Positions 8,349 to 15,935 of a stretch of DNA of 33,730 nucleotides are shown piece after piece. The translations under genes were made by a program, and so were the position numbers. The notes beneath the pieces are model-generated. The model saw only the letters and a program-made list of their open reading frames with translations. It was not told the DNA's origin and did no database searches. Source of the DNA: Erysipelotrichaceae bacterium (GTDB lineage: Bacteria; Bacillota_I; Bacilli_A; Erysipelotrichales; Erysipelotrichaceae); contig JAFULN010000065.1 in assembly GCA_017473335.1 (NCBI GenBank), positions 1-33,730 on the forward strand, read 5' to 3'. The number at the start of each line of letters is the position of its first letter. Position 1 is the stretch's first letter.

Positions 8349-8385
8349 TTGCCACTGTTTATATTTCTCTTTATAATTATGTCAG
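8349..8385. promoter_or_regulatory. Overlapping divergent promoters (operon and DeoR-type gene)
   Basis: Plus strand: TTGCCA (8349-8354), 17 bases, TATAAT (8372-8377), reading into the DeoR-type gene. Minus strand: CTGACA (8380-8385), 16 bases, TATAAA (8358-8363), reading into the isomerase operon. The two promoters interlock within 37 bp, so RNA polymerase cannot occupy both at once and one repressor site could control both. Confidence 0.75.
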
Positions 8386-8394
8386 GTGATGAGT

Positions 8395-9144
8395 ATGAAA
8401 GTCAATCGAATTGCAGAAATAGAAGCCAGTATCCAGCGCCACAAGATGCTAAGCAATGAAGAACTTTGTGAGATGTTTTCTATTTCCATGCAGACACTTA
8501 GAAGAGATTTAAAAGTGCTGGAGGAAAGAGGAACGGTCTGTAAAGTTTATGGAGGAGTTGTCGCTAGTGATAATCATGTTGCGACATCCATCCCTTCTTT
8601 GCATGAGCGATTAAATGCAGCGGAACAGGAGAAGATGAAGATTGGTAAAACAGCAGCTTCTCTTGTGGAAGAATACGATGTTCTTTTTGTTGACTCTGGG
8701 ACAACAGCGTATCGTCTGATTCCTTATTTGAATCATTTTGAACATGTAACTGTTGTAACTCATTCACTTTATGTGCTGAATGCACTTGCAGAACTTCCGA
8801 ATCTAACTGCGATTTGTCTTGGTGGACAAATGAATTCAGAAACCAGAAGTTTTCAGATGGAACCGATAGATTATCCATTTACTTATACGAAAGCGTTTAT
8901 TGCGACGGTTGGTATTGATGAGAATGGATGTACCAATACGGATTTGATTGAAGGAAGAATCAAGCAGCATGTGCTGAATCGTACTCAGCGCGCATTTTTG
9001 GTTGCGGATCACAGCAAGTTTTATTCTGCAGGATTCAATCGCTTTGCGAAATTGGATCAGTTTGAGGCAATCATTACAGATCAGAAGATTCCTGATAAAC
9101 TGTCAAAGGTATTGAAGCAGAAACATATTACTGTTTACGATTAA
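8395..9144 (+). CDS. DeoR/GlpR-family transcriptional regulator
   Basis: A 249-residue sugar-phosphate-responsive regulator. Residues ~5-55 form the DeoR-type winged helix (LSNEELCEMFSISMQTLRRD, then VYGGVVA). The C-terminal domain has the sensor motifs DSGTTAYRL, AFIATVGIDENG and VLVADHSKFY-like LVADHSKF. ATG 8395 is chosen because AGGTG precedes it by six bases; GTG 8386 and ATG 8389 overlap that site. It is divergent from the isomerase-transaldolase-dehydrogenase operon and is probably its repressor, released by a phosphorylated intermediate such as fructose 6-phosphate or dihydroxyacetone phosphate (inference). Confidence 0.9.
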   Translation: MKVNRIAEIEASIQRHKMLSNEELCEMFSISMQTLRRDLKVLEERGTVCKVYGGVVASDNHVATSIPSLHERLNAAEQEKMKIGKTAASLVEEYDVLFVDSGTTAYRLIPYLNHFEHVTVVTHSLYVLNALAELPNLTAICLGGQMNSETRSFQMEPIDYPFTYTKAFIATVGIDENGCTNTDLIEGRIKQHVLNRTQRAFLVADHSKFYSAGFNRFAKLDQFEAIITDQKIPDKLSKVLKQKHITVYD

Positions 9145-9168
9145 GAGCACTTCGGTGCTTTTTTCTTT
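9143..9168 (+). terminator. Terminator with UUCG tetraloop
   Basis: AAGAGCAC-TTCG-GTGCTTTT forms an 8-bp stem (one G-T pair) closed by the very stable C(UUCG)G loop, followed by TTCTTTTC. Ends the DeoR-type gene. Confidence 0.85.
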
Positions 9169-9225
9169 TCGACGCTTTCAGTGTAAAAACGAAAACGTAG
9201 TTTGTCAAGAACAAAAATGATTATT

Positions 9226-9260
9226 TTTTGATAAAATTGATTAACTTTTGATAAAATCGA
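9226..9260 (+). repeat. 15-bp direct repeat, period 20, upstream of the PTS regulator gene
   Basis: TTTTGATAAAATTGA at 9226-9240 and TTTTGATAAAATCGA at 9246-9260 differ at one base and are spaced two helical turns apart. They lie in the 241-bp AT-rich gap before the PRD regulator gene and look like paired sites for a regulator on one DNA face. I see no better-matching -35/-10 pair than TACAAT (9357-9362) in this gap. Confidence 0.5.
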
Positions 9261-9289
9261 CATTTTTTCACAAAGTTTCGTTAATAAGA

Positions 9290-9307
9290 AAAAATTTACC
9301 GTTTTAA
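9290..9307 (+). promoter_or_regulatory. Candidate PTS-operon operator, copy 1
   Basis: An 18-base sequence, AAAAATTTACCGTTTTAA, found identically at 11913-11930. This copy lies about 80 bp before the PRD regulator gene. Shared occurrence in front of two genes of the same system suggests a binding site, plausibly for the regulator itself (autoregulation). Confidence 0.5.
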
Positions 9308-9385
9308 AGTTTTTATAATTTTCGAACATTTTAAGGAAATATTTGTTTTAATTCGTTACAATGAATACGTGAAAGGGACAGGGCA

Positions 9386-11356
9386 ATGAACGATAAGAAA
9401 TCTCATTATTATACTCAGGTGATTTTAAAGACACTTCTGAATGCAGAAATGGTCACAACAGTTCAGCTTGCAGAAGAAATAGGACTTTCTGAAAAGACAG
9501 TGAGAACAAAAGTGGATGTGATTAATGATTATCTGCGTTCAAATCAGCTTGGAGAAATCTGCAAGAAGCGACGTATCGGCATTTGGCTGGATGCTACAGA
9601 AGAGCAGAAAGTAGAAATTCAAAAGCGTGTTTTGAATAACCAGGCAATTGATCATCTTCAGTCTGATCAGACACGAATGTACACTGCTTTGCGTTATCTT
9701 TTAAAGACAAGCAAGAACAATCGCCTGACAACCAATCAGCTGGCTGACTTAATGTATTTGAGTGTTCCTACAACACTGAAAGTACTGGCTGACTGTAAGG
9801 ATTGGCTGAAGCTGTTTGATGTTGAACTGAATGTGATTCGCAACAAAGGATTTGAACTTGTGTGCAGTGAATCTCAGTATCGCATTGCAGTGAAACATTT
9901 TATTTTAAGATTTACCCATCAAGAAACACTGGATGAAATTATTCAGTATTTCACACCAAACCTGAACCTGGAAAATGTAAAACGCTGTATCATTGATACA
10001 GAAAGTGAATGGGGCTTTGAGTTTGCGGAAGAGTCATTCAATGAAATCTATGTTTATCTTGCGCTTTCTATTTATAGAAGACAATTGGATCCATTGAATG
10101 AAATCAAGCTGACTGAAGATGAATTGAGAATGCTGCAGACGTATAATGAATATTCATTTGCAGAAGCAATCTTAAAAAAGGCGGCAGAACAGTTCAATGT
10201 AAGAATCACACAGACTGAAATTGGATTTATTTCAATTCCTATTCTATGTTCAAAGATGATTGATCCGGGCTACAATGCTGCAGCAGGGGATATCATTCGA
10301 GAATATGACCATCGTCTGCAAGAATTCGTAAAGAAAATCATTAGTGTTGTTTCTGAAGTTTTGAACGTAGATATGACACATGATGAAATGCTGTTCCATG
10401 GTCTTTTGATTCATTTGAAGCCTGCAATTTTCCGTCTTCGTTATGAAAAAAATCAGTCTAATGGATTAAAAGGGTACATTAAGTCAGAATTTAAACAGGC
10501 ATTCCGCGTGTCTTGGCTGATTTCTGTACTGTTTGAAGAACATTTTGATTTAATGATAAATGAAGATGAGTTAAGCTACATTACACTGTACATTCAATCA
10601 GCGTTGGAAAGAAACAAGAAACCGATTAATACTGTTCTTGTAACACGTACTTCTATGGGTGTGAATCAAATGCTTTGTGAAAAGATTAAGCGTACATTCC
10701 CGCTGATTGAAGAAATTAAAGTAGTCAGTGCACATGATTTCCATCTGGAGAATTATCCGCAGGCAGAAATGATTATTGCCACACGCGAATTGAATCAGAA
10801 AGATTCGCGTATTGTGGAAGTAGATGAAATGCTTTCTGAAAATTCAGTGCGTAAAATCAGTCATAAGATACGTACGTTAAGTGCACAGACGGTTCAGAGT
10901 AAAGTACAGTTTGATCCAGTGTGTCATACACTGTTTGAACCAGATTTAATCTTTACTCATGTGGAAGTTGAAAACAAGCAGGAGCTTCTTGAACTGCTGA
11001 CTTCAAAACTACTTAAGAAAGGTTATGTGACTCGTAAATATTTGAGCACAGTCCTGAATCGAGAACTGGCAACACCGACTTCCATTGGTAATATGGTAGC
11101 GATTCCGCATGGGGATCAGTCCGAAATCAATGAGGCTAAAATAGTTATTGCAACGTTAAATCATCCAGTCTTATGGGATTCAGAGATGGTTGATGTTGTC
11201 TTCCTGATGGCGGTAAAAATGACGAATGATTATGAAATCCGCCGTACACAGTTATTCTATAAACAGTACATTCATCTTGTAAATACAGATAAGGATGTAG
11301 ATGTACTGAGACAGTTTGTATCGAATACAGATTTGTATCGCTATCTAATCAGTTAA
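9386..11356 (+). CDS. PRD-containing PTS regulator (MtlR/LicR type, BglG family)
   Basis: A 656-residue multidomain activator. Order: N-terminal helix-turn-helix domains (~15-150, e.g. LAEEIGLSEKTVRTKVD), PRD1 (~190-295), PRD2 (~310-410), an EIIB-like domain (~415-500) and an EIIA-like domain (~515-655). PTS phosphorylation of these domains normally sets activity. PRD2 keeps His343 in LIHLKPAIFRL and the EIIA domain keeps His575 in AIPHGD. The usual PRD1 histidine position reads Tyr224 (IYVYLALS), and the EIIB-like loop (VTRTSMGVNQ) has no phospho-cysteine, so control is probably simplified. RBS AAAGGGA at 9372-9378. It heads the IIA-IIB-IIC-aldolase cluster and likely controls it. Confidence 0.9.
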   Translation: MNDKKSHYYTQVILKTLLNAEMVTTVQLAEEIGLSEKTVRTKVDVINDYLRSNQLGEICKKRRIGIWLDATEEQKVEIQKRVLNNQAIDHLQSDQTRMYTALRYLLKTSKNNRLTTNQLADLMYLSVPTTLKVLADCKDWLKLFDVELNVIRNKGFELVCSESQYRIAVKHFILRFTHQETLDEIIQYFTPNLNLENVKRCIIDTESEWGFEFAEESFNEIYVYLALSIYRRQLDPLNEIKLTEDELRMLQTYNEYSFAEAILKKAAEQFNVRITQTEIGFISIPILCSKMIDPGYNAAAGDIIREYDHRLQEFVKKIISVVSEVLNVDMTHDEMLFHGLLIHLKPAIFRLRYEKNQSNGLKGYIKSEFKQAFRVSWLISVLFEEHFDLMINEDELSYITLYIQSALERNKKPINTVLVTRTSMGVNQMLCEKIKRTFPLIEEIKVVSAHDFHLENYPQAEMIIATRELNQKDSRIVEVDEMLSENSVRKISHKIRTLSAQTVQSKVQFDPVCHTLFEPDLIFTHVEVENKQELLELLTSKLLKKGYVTRKYLSTVLNRELATPTSIGNMVAIPHGDQSEINEAKIVIATLNHPVLWDSEMVDVVFLMAVKMTNDYEIRRTQLFYKQYIHLVNTDKDVDVLRQFVSNTDLYRYLIS

Positions 11357-11377
11357 CAGGAAAGGGAGGAAATATTG

Positions 11378-11905
11378 ATGGGACTGCGCGACATTTTAAA
11401 TGAAGAAATTATTGATCTTAATCTGAAAGCAACAACAAAGGATGAGGTGCTGCATGAACTGGCAGGTCATCTGAAAACAGCTGGCTACATTAATGATGTA
11501 GAATCATTTGTAAAAGACATTTATGTACGTGAAGAAGAAGGAATTACTGGAATGGGAAATCATATTGCGATTCCTCATGGTAAGAGTACTTCTGTTACAA
11601 AAATCGGTATTGCGATTGGACGTACAAGCCATGAAATCGAATGGGAAAGCTATGATGGACTGCCTGTTAATCTGATTTTCCTGTTCTGTGTAAGTGCTGA
11701 TGGAGATTTTGCGAAGAATCATATGATGCTTCTTGCTGAACTGGCTGGTAAGCTGGGCAATGATGCTCGTGTTGAAAAACTGCAGAAAGTTGAAACAAAA
11801 GCAGAACTTCTGGAAGTTCTGCTGGCTGAAGATGCAGGCGTTGCAGAAAATGAAGTAGCTGACGCTGAAGAGTTCGATGAAAGCTTAATTTCATTCGATC
11901 TTTAA
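11378..11905 (+). CDS. PTS fructose-type EIIA component
   Basis: A 175-residue cytoplasmic phosphocarrier that accepts phosphate from HPr. The active site is His67 in HIAIPHGKS, and the conserved downstream strand VNLIFLFCVSADGD is present. The last ~25 residues are an acidic tail (VAENEVADAEEFDES) beyond the usual domain. ATG 11378 follows AAAGGGAGGA with good spacing; a TTG directly before it is less likely. It sits 21 bases after the regulator gene, probably cotranscribed, and provides phosphate to the IIB protein encoded next. Confidence 0.93.
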   Translation: MGLRDILNEEIIDLNLKATTKDEVLHELAGHLKTAGYINDVESFVKDIYVREEEGITGMGNHIAIPHGKSTSVTKIGIAIGRTSHEIEWESYDGLPVNLIFLFCVSADGDFAKNHMMLLAELAGKLGNDARVEKLQKVETKAELLEVLLAEDAGVAENEVADAEEFDESLISFDL

Positions 11906-11912
11906 GAAAATC

Positions 11913-11986
11913 AAAAATTTACCGTTTTAATCTTACCTTTCGTGTTAAGAAAGCGGTTGCATAAAATGGTAAATTGATGATATGCT
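11913..11986 (+). promoter_or_regulatory. Promoter of the IIB-IIC-aldolase genes with operator copy 2
   Basis: The 18-base repeat AAAAATTTACCGTTTTAA occupies 11913-11930. A promoter TTGCAT (11957-11962), 18 bases, TATGCT (11981-11986) follows. Within its spacer AAAATGGTAAATT (11963-11975) is an inverted copy of the repeat core with one mismatch. The upstream copy is placed where an activator would sit, and the inverted copy where it could touch polymerase or repress. Confidence 0.55.
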
Positions 11987-12020
11987 AGAGACAATCATAG
12001 AGAAAGGAGAGGTGGACACA

Positions 12021-12341
12021 ATGAGTCTGAAGATTGTTGGAATCACAGCATGTACTGCTGGTATTGCACACACTTATATCGTTGCTGAAAAGATTGCGAC
12101 TGCTGCTCAGGAAGCTGGTCATCAGTGCAAAATCGAAACTCAGGGAACAATCGGACGTCAGAATGAGCTGACTGCACAGGACATCGCTGAATGTGATGTT
12201 GTTATCGTTGCTCATGACATCAAGGTTGGCGGTATGGAACGCTTTGCTGGCAAGCCTGTTGTAGACATTCCTATTTCTACAGCAATGAAAAGCCCTAAGA
12301 GCTTAATTGCTACAATTGAAAAGAAATTAAACAAAAAATAA
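12021..12341 (+). CDS. PTS fructose-type EIIB component
   Basis: A 106-residue cytoplasmic IIB protein. The phospho-accepting cysteine is Cys11 in GITACTAGIAHTY. Classical fructose-type IIB proteins read CPTGIAHTF here, so the two residues after the cysteine differ (Thr-Ala for Pro-Thr). ATG 12021 is chosen because AAAGGAGAGG lies just upstream; an earlier in-frame ATG at 11982 falls in the promoter. It passes phosphate from EIIA to the sugar entering through the IIC protein encoded 18 bases downstream. Codons are biased to GCT, GGT and CTG, suggesting strong expression. Confidence 0.93.
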   Translation: MSLKIVGITACTAGIAHTYIVAEKIATAAQEAGHQCKIETQGTIGRQNELTAQDIAECDVVIVAHDIKVGGMERFAGKPVVDIPISTAMKSPKSLIATIEKKLNKK

Positions 12342-12359
12342 AAAAGGGGAACTAACATT

Positions 12360-13445
12360 ATGAAAAACTTAAACCTTAAAAAACACATGATGACTGGTAT
12401 TTCCTACATGATCCCTATGATCGTAGTCGGTGGTATTCTTGGTGCTCTGGCTAAAGGTCTTGGTGGATGGGAAGTAGGAAACTTCGGTCCTGCTGCTGGT
12501 GCTACACCTTATTCTAATTTGGCACTGACTTGGGCACATTTCTGGTGGGGCGTTAACAAACTGTCTAGCCATGCTATGAGCTTCGGTGTTGCTGTAATGG
12601 CTGCTGGTGTTGCTTACTCTATCGCTGAACGTCCAGGTATCGTTCCTGCATTCGTTATTGGTTTTGTATGTAACGAATCTAAGGGCGGCTTCTTGGCTGG
12701 CTTACTGATGGCTTTCATCATTGGTTGGTTCGTTAACTGGATGAAGACTTGGAAACTGCCTAAGTGGATGGTTGGCTTGATGCCTGTTATGATCATTCCT
12801 GTAGTTGCTACATTTGTTCTTGGTATGGGTTACCTGTACATCCTGCAGGGTCCTATGGCTGCTTTGATGACTATGATTCAGAACTGGATGATGTCTTTGA
12901 ATGGCGGATCTAAGTTCGTTATCGGTGCTGTTATCGGTGCTTGCATGGGCTTCGACATGGGTGGTCCTCTGAACAAGACTGCATCTATGGCTGCTAACGC
13001 TCTGGGTGCTGATGGTATCTATGGTCCTATGTCTGCAAAGATCATCGGTGGTATGACTCCTCCTGTAGGTGTTTGGGTATCTACTCTGATCGCTCCTAAC
13101 AAGTTCACTGCAACTGAAAAGGAAACTGCTAAGACTGCTATGCCAATGGGGCTGTGCTTCATTACTGAAGGTGTTCTGCCATTTGCAGCTGCTGACCCAG
13201 CTCGCTTCGTACCTGCTTCTATGTTAGGTTCAGGTATCGCTGGTGGTCTGGCTGTAGCAATGGGTGTTGAATCTGTTGCTGGTCACGGTGGTGTCTTCGT
13301 ATTCCCAATGATGGTTAACCCTCTGTGGGCTGTTATTGCTCTGGTTGTTGGTTCTGTTGTAACTGGTGTTGTTTATGCATTCATCAAGAAACCAGGCGAA
13401 GAAGTAACAGAAGAAGAAATCGTTGATTTGGATATCGATCTGTAA
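12360..13445 (+). CDS. PTS fructose-type EIIC permease
   Basis: A 361-residue polytopic membrane protein forming the sugar channel. Features of the fructose IIC family include GFDMGGPLNKTA (about residue 197) and ITEGVLPFAAADP, which form the substrate site, and about nine hydrophobic segments starting at SYMIPMIVVGGILGAL. The C-terminal tail is acidic (EEVTEEEIVDLDIDL). It works with the separate IIA and IIB proteins. The sugar is not readable: relatives (FrvB, FrwC and similar) have unsettled specificity. Codon choice is markedly biased and richer in GC than neighbours, consistent with high expression. The RBS AAAAAGGGG pairs over 8 bases with a C-rich stretch in the second small RNA (weak evidence). 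Confidence 0.93.
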   Translation: MKNLNLKKHMMTGISYMIPMIVVGGILGALAKGLGGWEVGNFGPAAGATPYSNLALTWAHFWWGVNKLSSHAMSFGVAVMAAGVAYSIAERPGIVPAFVIGFVCNESKGGFLAGLLMAFIIGWFVNWMKTWKLPKWMVGLMPVMIIPVVATFVLGMGYLYILQGPMAALMTMIQNWMMSLNGGSKFVIGAVIGACMGFDMGGPLNKTASMAANALGADGIYGPMSAKIIGGMTPPVGVWVSTLIAPNKFTATEKETAKTAMPMGLCFITEGVLPFAAADPARFVPASMLGSGIAGGLAVAMGVESVAGHGGVFVFPMMVNPLWAVIALVVGSVVTGVVYAFIKKPGEEVTEEEIVDLDIDL

Positions 13446-13511
13446 GATTTAAAACAACAAAAATAACTTAAATTAGAAAATTATTAATGGAAAGAAAGAG
13501 GTACTCGAAAC

Positions 13512-14396
13512 ATGTATGTATCAATGACTGACATCCTGCAGGATGCTCATAAGAATAATTATGCTGTGATGGCTGTCAACAGCATCAACATGGAAATGGC
13601 TAGAGCCGTTATCAGTGCAGCTGAAGAAGAAAGATCACCTATTATCGTAAATATCGGTATGGGTCAGATGAAGAAACATGCTCATGCAAATGTAATGGTT
13701 CCAATGATTAAGAAACTGGCTGAAGAAGCTAAAGTTCCTGTAGCATTGAACCATGACCATGGGCAGGATCTGGATTTCATTATCAAATGTATCCAGGATG
13801 GTTTCTCAAGCGTGATGATCGATGCATCTTCTTTCCCATTTGAAGAAAACGTTCACCGTACTTCTACGATTGTTAAACTAGCACATCCACACAATATCTG
13901 TGTAGAAGCTGAACTTGGCCATGTTGGTCAGGCAGCTGATGGAGACAATAGCAAGGCTGACCTTTACACTGATCCAGAACAGGCAAAGAAATTTGTTGAA
14001 CTGACTGGTGTAGATGCTCTGGCAGTTGCTGTTGGTACTGCTCATGGAAGCTATCCTAAGGGATATGTTCCTAAGCTTGACTTTGAACGTCTGGCTCTTT
14101 TGAAGAAGACTCTGGATATGCCTCTGGTACTGCACGGCGGTTCTGGTTCTGGTGAAGAAAACATCCGTAAGGCTGTTGCATGCGGAATCAATAAGATCAA
14201 TGTCTGCACTGATGCATTCAATGTTGCACAGAAGGCAATGGTTGACCGTATGGCTGAAAATCCTAAGGCTGATTACTTGGATCTTTGCATGACTGCAGAA
14301 GCTGCAATGAAGGAATTCGTTAAGAACTACATTCGTGTTATTGGTTCAAATAACCGTTATGTCTTCGGCGAAGCTAAGATCGTTGGTCACGAATAA
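13512..14396 (+). CDS. Class II ketose-bisphosphate aldolase (FbaA/GatY/KbaY/IolJ family)
   Basis: A 294-residue zinc-dependent aldolase. Motifs: NHDHGQ (catalytic Asp82, zinc ligand His83), VEAELGHVG (Glu134), GTAHGSY (His178), VLHGGSGSG (His208) and KINVCTDAF for phosphate binding. It cleaves a phosphorylated ketose to dihydroxyacetone phosphate plus an aldehyde. As last gene of the PTS cluster it probably cleaves the imported phosphosugar or a derivative, but whether that is fructose 1,6-bisphosphate, tagatose bisphosphate or a ketose 1-phosphate cannot be told. RBS AAAGAGG at 13495-13501. No kinase gene accompanies it, which favours direct cleavage of a phosphoketose or supply of a kinase from elsewhere. 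Confidence 0.92.
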   Translation: MYVSMTDILQDAHKNNYAVMAVNSINMEMARAVISAAEEERSPIIVNIGMGQMKKHAHANVMVPMIKKLAEEAKVPVALNHDHGQDLDFIIKCIQDGFSSVMIDASSFPFEENVHRTSTIVKLAHPHNICVEAELGHVGQAADGDNSKADLYTDPEQAKKFVELTGVDALAVAVGTAHGSYPKGYVPKLDFERLALLKKTLDMPLVLHGGSGSGEENIRKAVACGINKINVCTDAFNVAQKAMVDRMAENPKADYLDLCMTAEAAMKEFVKNYIRVIGSNNRYVFGEAKIVGHE

Positions 14397-14416
14397 GAAA
14401 TTGTGAGGTAAAAATG

Positions 14417-14454
14417 GACCACTGGTTGTAAAACCAGTGGTCTTTTCATTTTTT
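14417..14454 (+). terminator. Terminator of the PTS-aldolase unit
   Basis: Perfect 11-bp stem GACCACTGGTT / AACCAGTGGTC with a GTAA loop, followed by TTTTCATTTTTT. Confidence 0.95.
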
Positions 14455-14460
14455 GTAGAC

Positions 14461-14489
14461 TATAATGATTCTATCTAGATAGGGGAGAT
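14461..14489 (+). promoter_or_regulatory. -10 box and possible sRNA target site before the DUF5058 gene
   Basis: TATAAT (14461-14466) starts right after the T-tract of the previous terminator; no good -35 is visible. The ribosome binding region ATAGGGGAGAT (14479-14489), four bases before ATG 14493, is the exact complement of the loop ATCTCCCCTAT at 31810-31820 in the second predicted small RNA, an 11-base match. Confidence 0.5.
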
Positions 14490-14492
14490 ATC

Positions 14493-15242
14493 ATGAATAC
14501 ATACTTAAGCAGTGTGAATGCACCTGTGTTTTATTTGATTGTTGCTGGTGTAATGACATTTATTACCATGATGTGTTTACTTTTTCTTGTGAAAAGTTAT
14601 CGTACAGGGATTCAAATTGGGATGGATGAAGCTATTTTGAAAAAAACCATTGTATCTTCAGCCATGTTTACTCTGTTACCATCGATTAGTATTTTACTTG
14701 GAGTGATTGCACTAAGTGGTACATTAGGAGTTCCTTTTGCTTGGCTAAGACTTTCTGTGATTGGTTCACTTCAGTATGAACTGAATGTTGCAGAAATTGC
14801 TGCACAAAGTGCTGGATTAAGTGGTTTGAACCTTGCGGAATTGAACATGAGTTCTTTTGTTACGATTGCATTAGTGATGACATTTGGGATTTTAGGTGGC
14901 ATTATCTGCTGTATTTTCTTTTTGAAGGGTTACTCGAAAAAACTACAGTCGAAGCCTAAAAATGAAAATACTGATAATAAACCTGGTTTTGGTGCACATG
15001 CGACAACTGCAATGTTTGTTGGACTGTGTGCAGCATTTATTGGCTCTTATATAGGGAAATGTTTTCCACAGGGTGGATCAGATGTTATGCCGTTGCTTGT
15101 AGCACTTGCTTCTGCTCTGGTCATGGGAATTTTTGAATTTTTGATTCAAAAGAAGAAAGTGGCATCCTTAGAGAATTTCTCTTTGGCTGCCAGTATGCTT
15201 GCAGCAATGGCCTTTGCGGTAATTGCGAATAGCTTAATGTAG
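14493..15242 (+). CDS. DUF5058-family membrane protein
   Basis: A 249-residue integral membrane protein with about six or seven hydrophobic segments. The region after the second segment (LPSISILLGVIALSG, then PFAWLRLSVIGSLQYE) matches the pattern I know from DUF5058 proteins. A polar loop near residues 150-170 (SKPKNENTDNKPGFG) splits it in two halves. No reaction is known for the family. It is followed at once by a second membrane protein and an M20 peptidase, so the two membrane proteins may form a transporter whose cargo the peptidase hydrolyses (inference). RBS AGGGGAG. Confidence 0.7.
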   Translation: MNTYLSSVNAPVFYLIVAGVMTFITMMCLLFLVKSYRTGIQIGMDEAILKKTIVSSAMFTLLPSISILLGVIALSGTLGVPFAWLRLSVIGSLQYELNVAEIAAQSAGLSGLNLAELNMSSFVTIALVMTFGILGGIICCIFFLKGYSKKLQSKPKNENTDNKPGFGAHATTAMFVGLCAAFIGSYIGKCFPQGGSDVMPLLVALASALVMGIFEFLIQKKKVASLENFSLAASMLAAMAFAVIANSLM

Positions 15243-15253
15243 GAGGTGTCATT

Positions 15254-15925
15254 ATGAATAAAGAAAAAACAATTCAGCAGTACAATGCATCTCTTCATTT
15301 TTTAGGGCGTATTACACTCATTATGGCTTCAGGATTACTGATAGCTGTACCATTTATCATTGGTGCGTTCTATGGTGTTGAACCAAGTATATCTAGCTTT
15401 ATCAATGGTTTTATGAAGGTAGGCATGATTTATATTCCAATGTCAATTGTAGAATTTCTGATTTATACACCGATGCTTGGTGTGGGTGGAAGTTACTTGT
15501 CATTTTTAACTGGTAATGTAACAAATATGAAGATACCTGTTGTAATGAATTCCAAAGAAATAGCCCAGACTGAGTCAGGAACGATTGAACATGAAATCAT
15601 TTCTACAATATCTGTAGCTGTCAGTGCCATTGTAACAACACTTGTGATTGTAGCGGGCGTTATTCTTTTAGTGCCACTTCAGCCTGTTCTTCAAAATGAG
15701 GCTTTGTTGCCTGCATTTAATAACGTAGTCCCTGCTTTATTTGGAGCATTAGGACTCAAGTATTTTGTGAAGAGTCCAAAGATTGCAGCAGTACCTTTAC
15801 TTTTGATGAGCTTGCTGTGTGTTTTTGTACCTTCAATGATTTCACAAACAAGTGTTTTATTGATTCCTAGTGGTGCACTTGCACTTGTGATTGGTTTTGT
15901 GCTGTATAAAAAGAATCTTCTTTAG
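15254..15925 (+). CDS. Integral membrane protein, partner of the DUF5058 protein
   Basis: A 223-residue protein with about six hydrophobic segments (first LIMASGLLIAVPFIIGAF; last LIPSGALALVIGFVLY). The segment IYTPMLGVGGSYLSFLTGNV is glycine-rich and would line a pore or substrate site. I cannot name the family. A strong RBS (AGGAGGTG) lies 11 bases after the DUF5058 stop, and the peptidase gene starts 10 bases after its own stop, so the three genes form a tight operon. Two different polytopic proteins encoded together suggest a hetero-oligomeric membrane complex. Confidence 0.7.
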   Translation: MNKEKTIQQYNASLHFLGRITLIMASGLLIAVPFIIGAFYGVEPSISSFINGFMKVGMIYIPMSIVEFLIYTPMLGVGGSYLSFLTGNVTNMKIPVVMNSKEIAQTESGTIEHEIISTISVAVSAIVTTLVIVAGVILLVPLQPVLQNEALLPAFNNVVPALFGALGLKYFVKSPKIAAVPLLLMSLLCVFVPSMISQTSVLLIPSGALALVIGFVLYKKNLL

Positions 15926-15935
15926 GAGAATAGAA

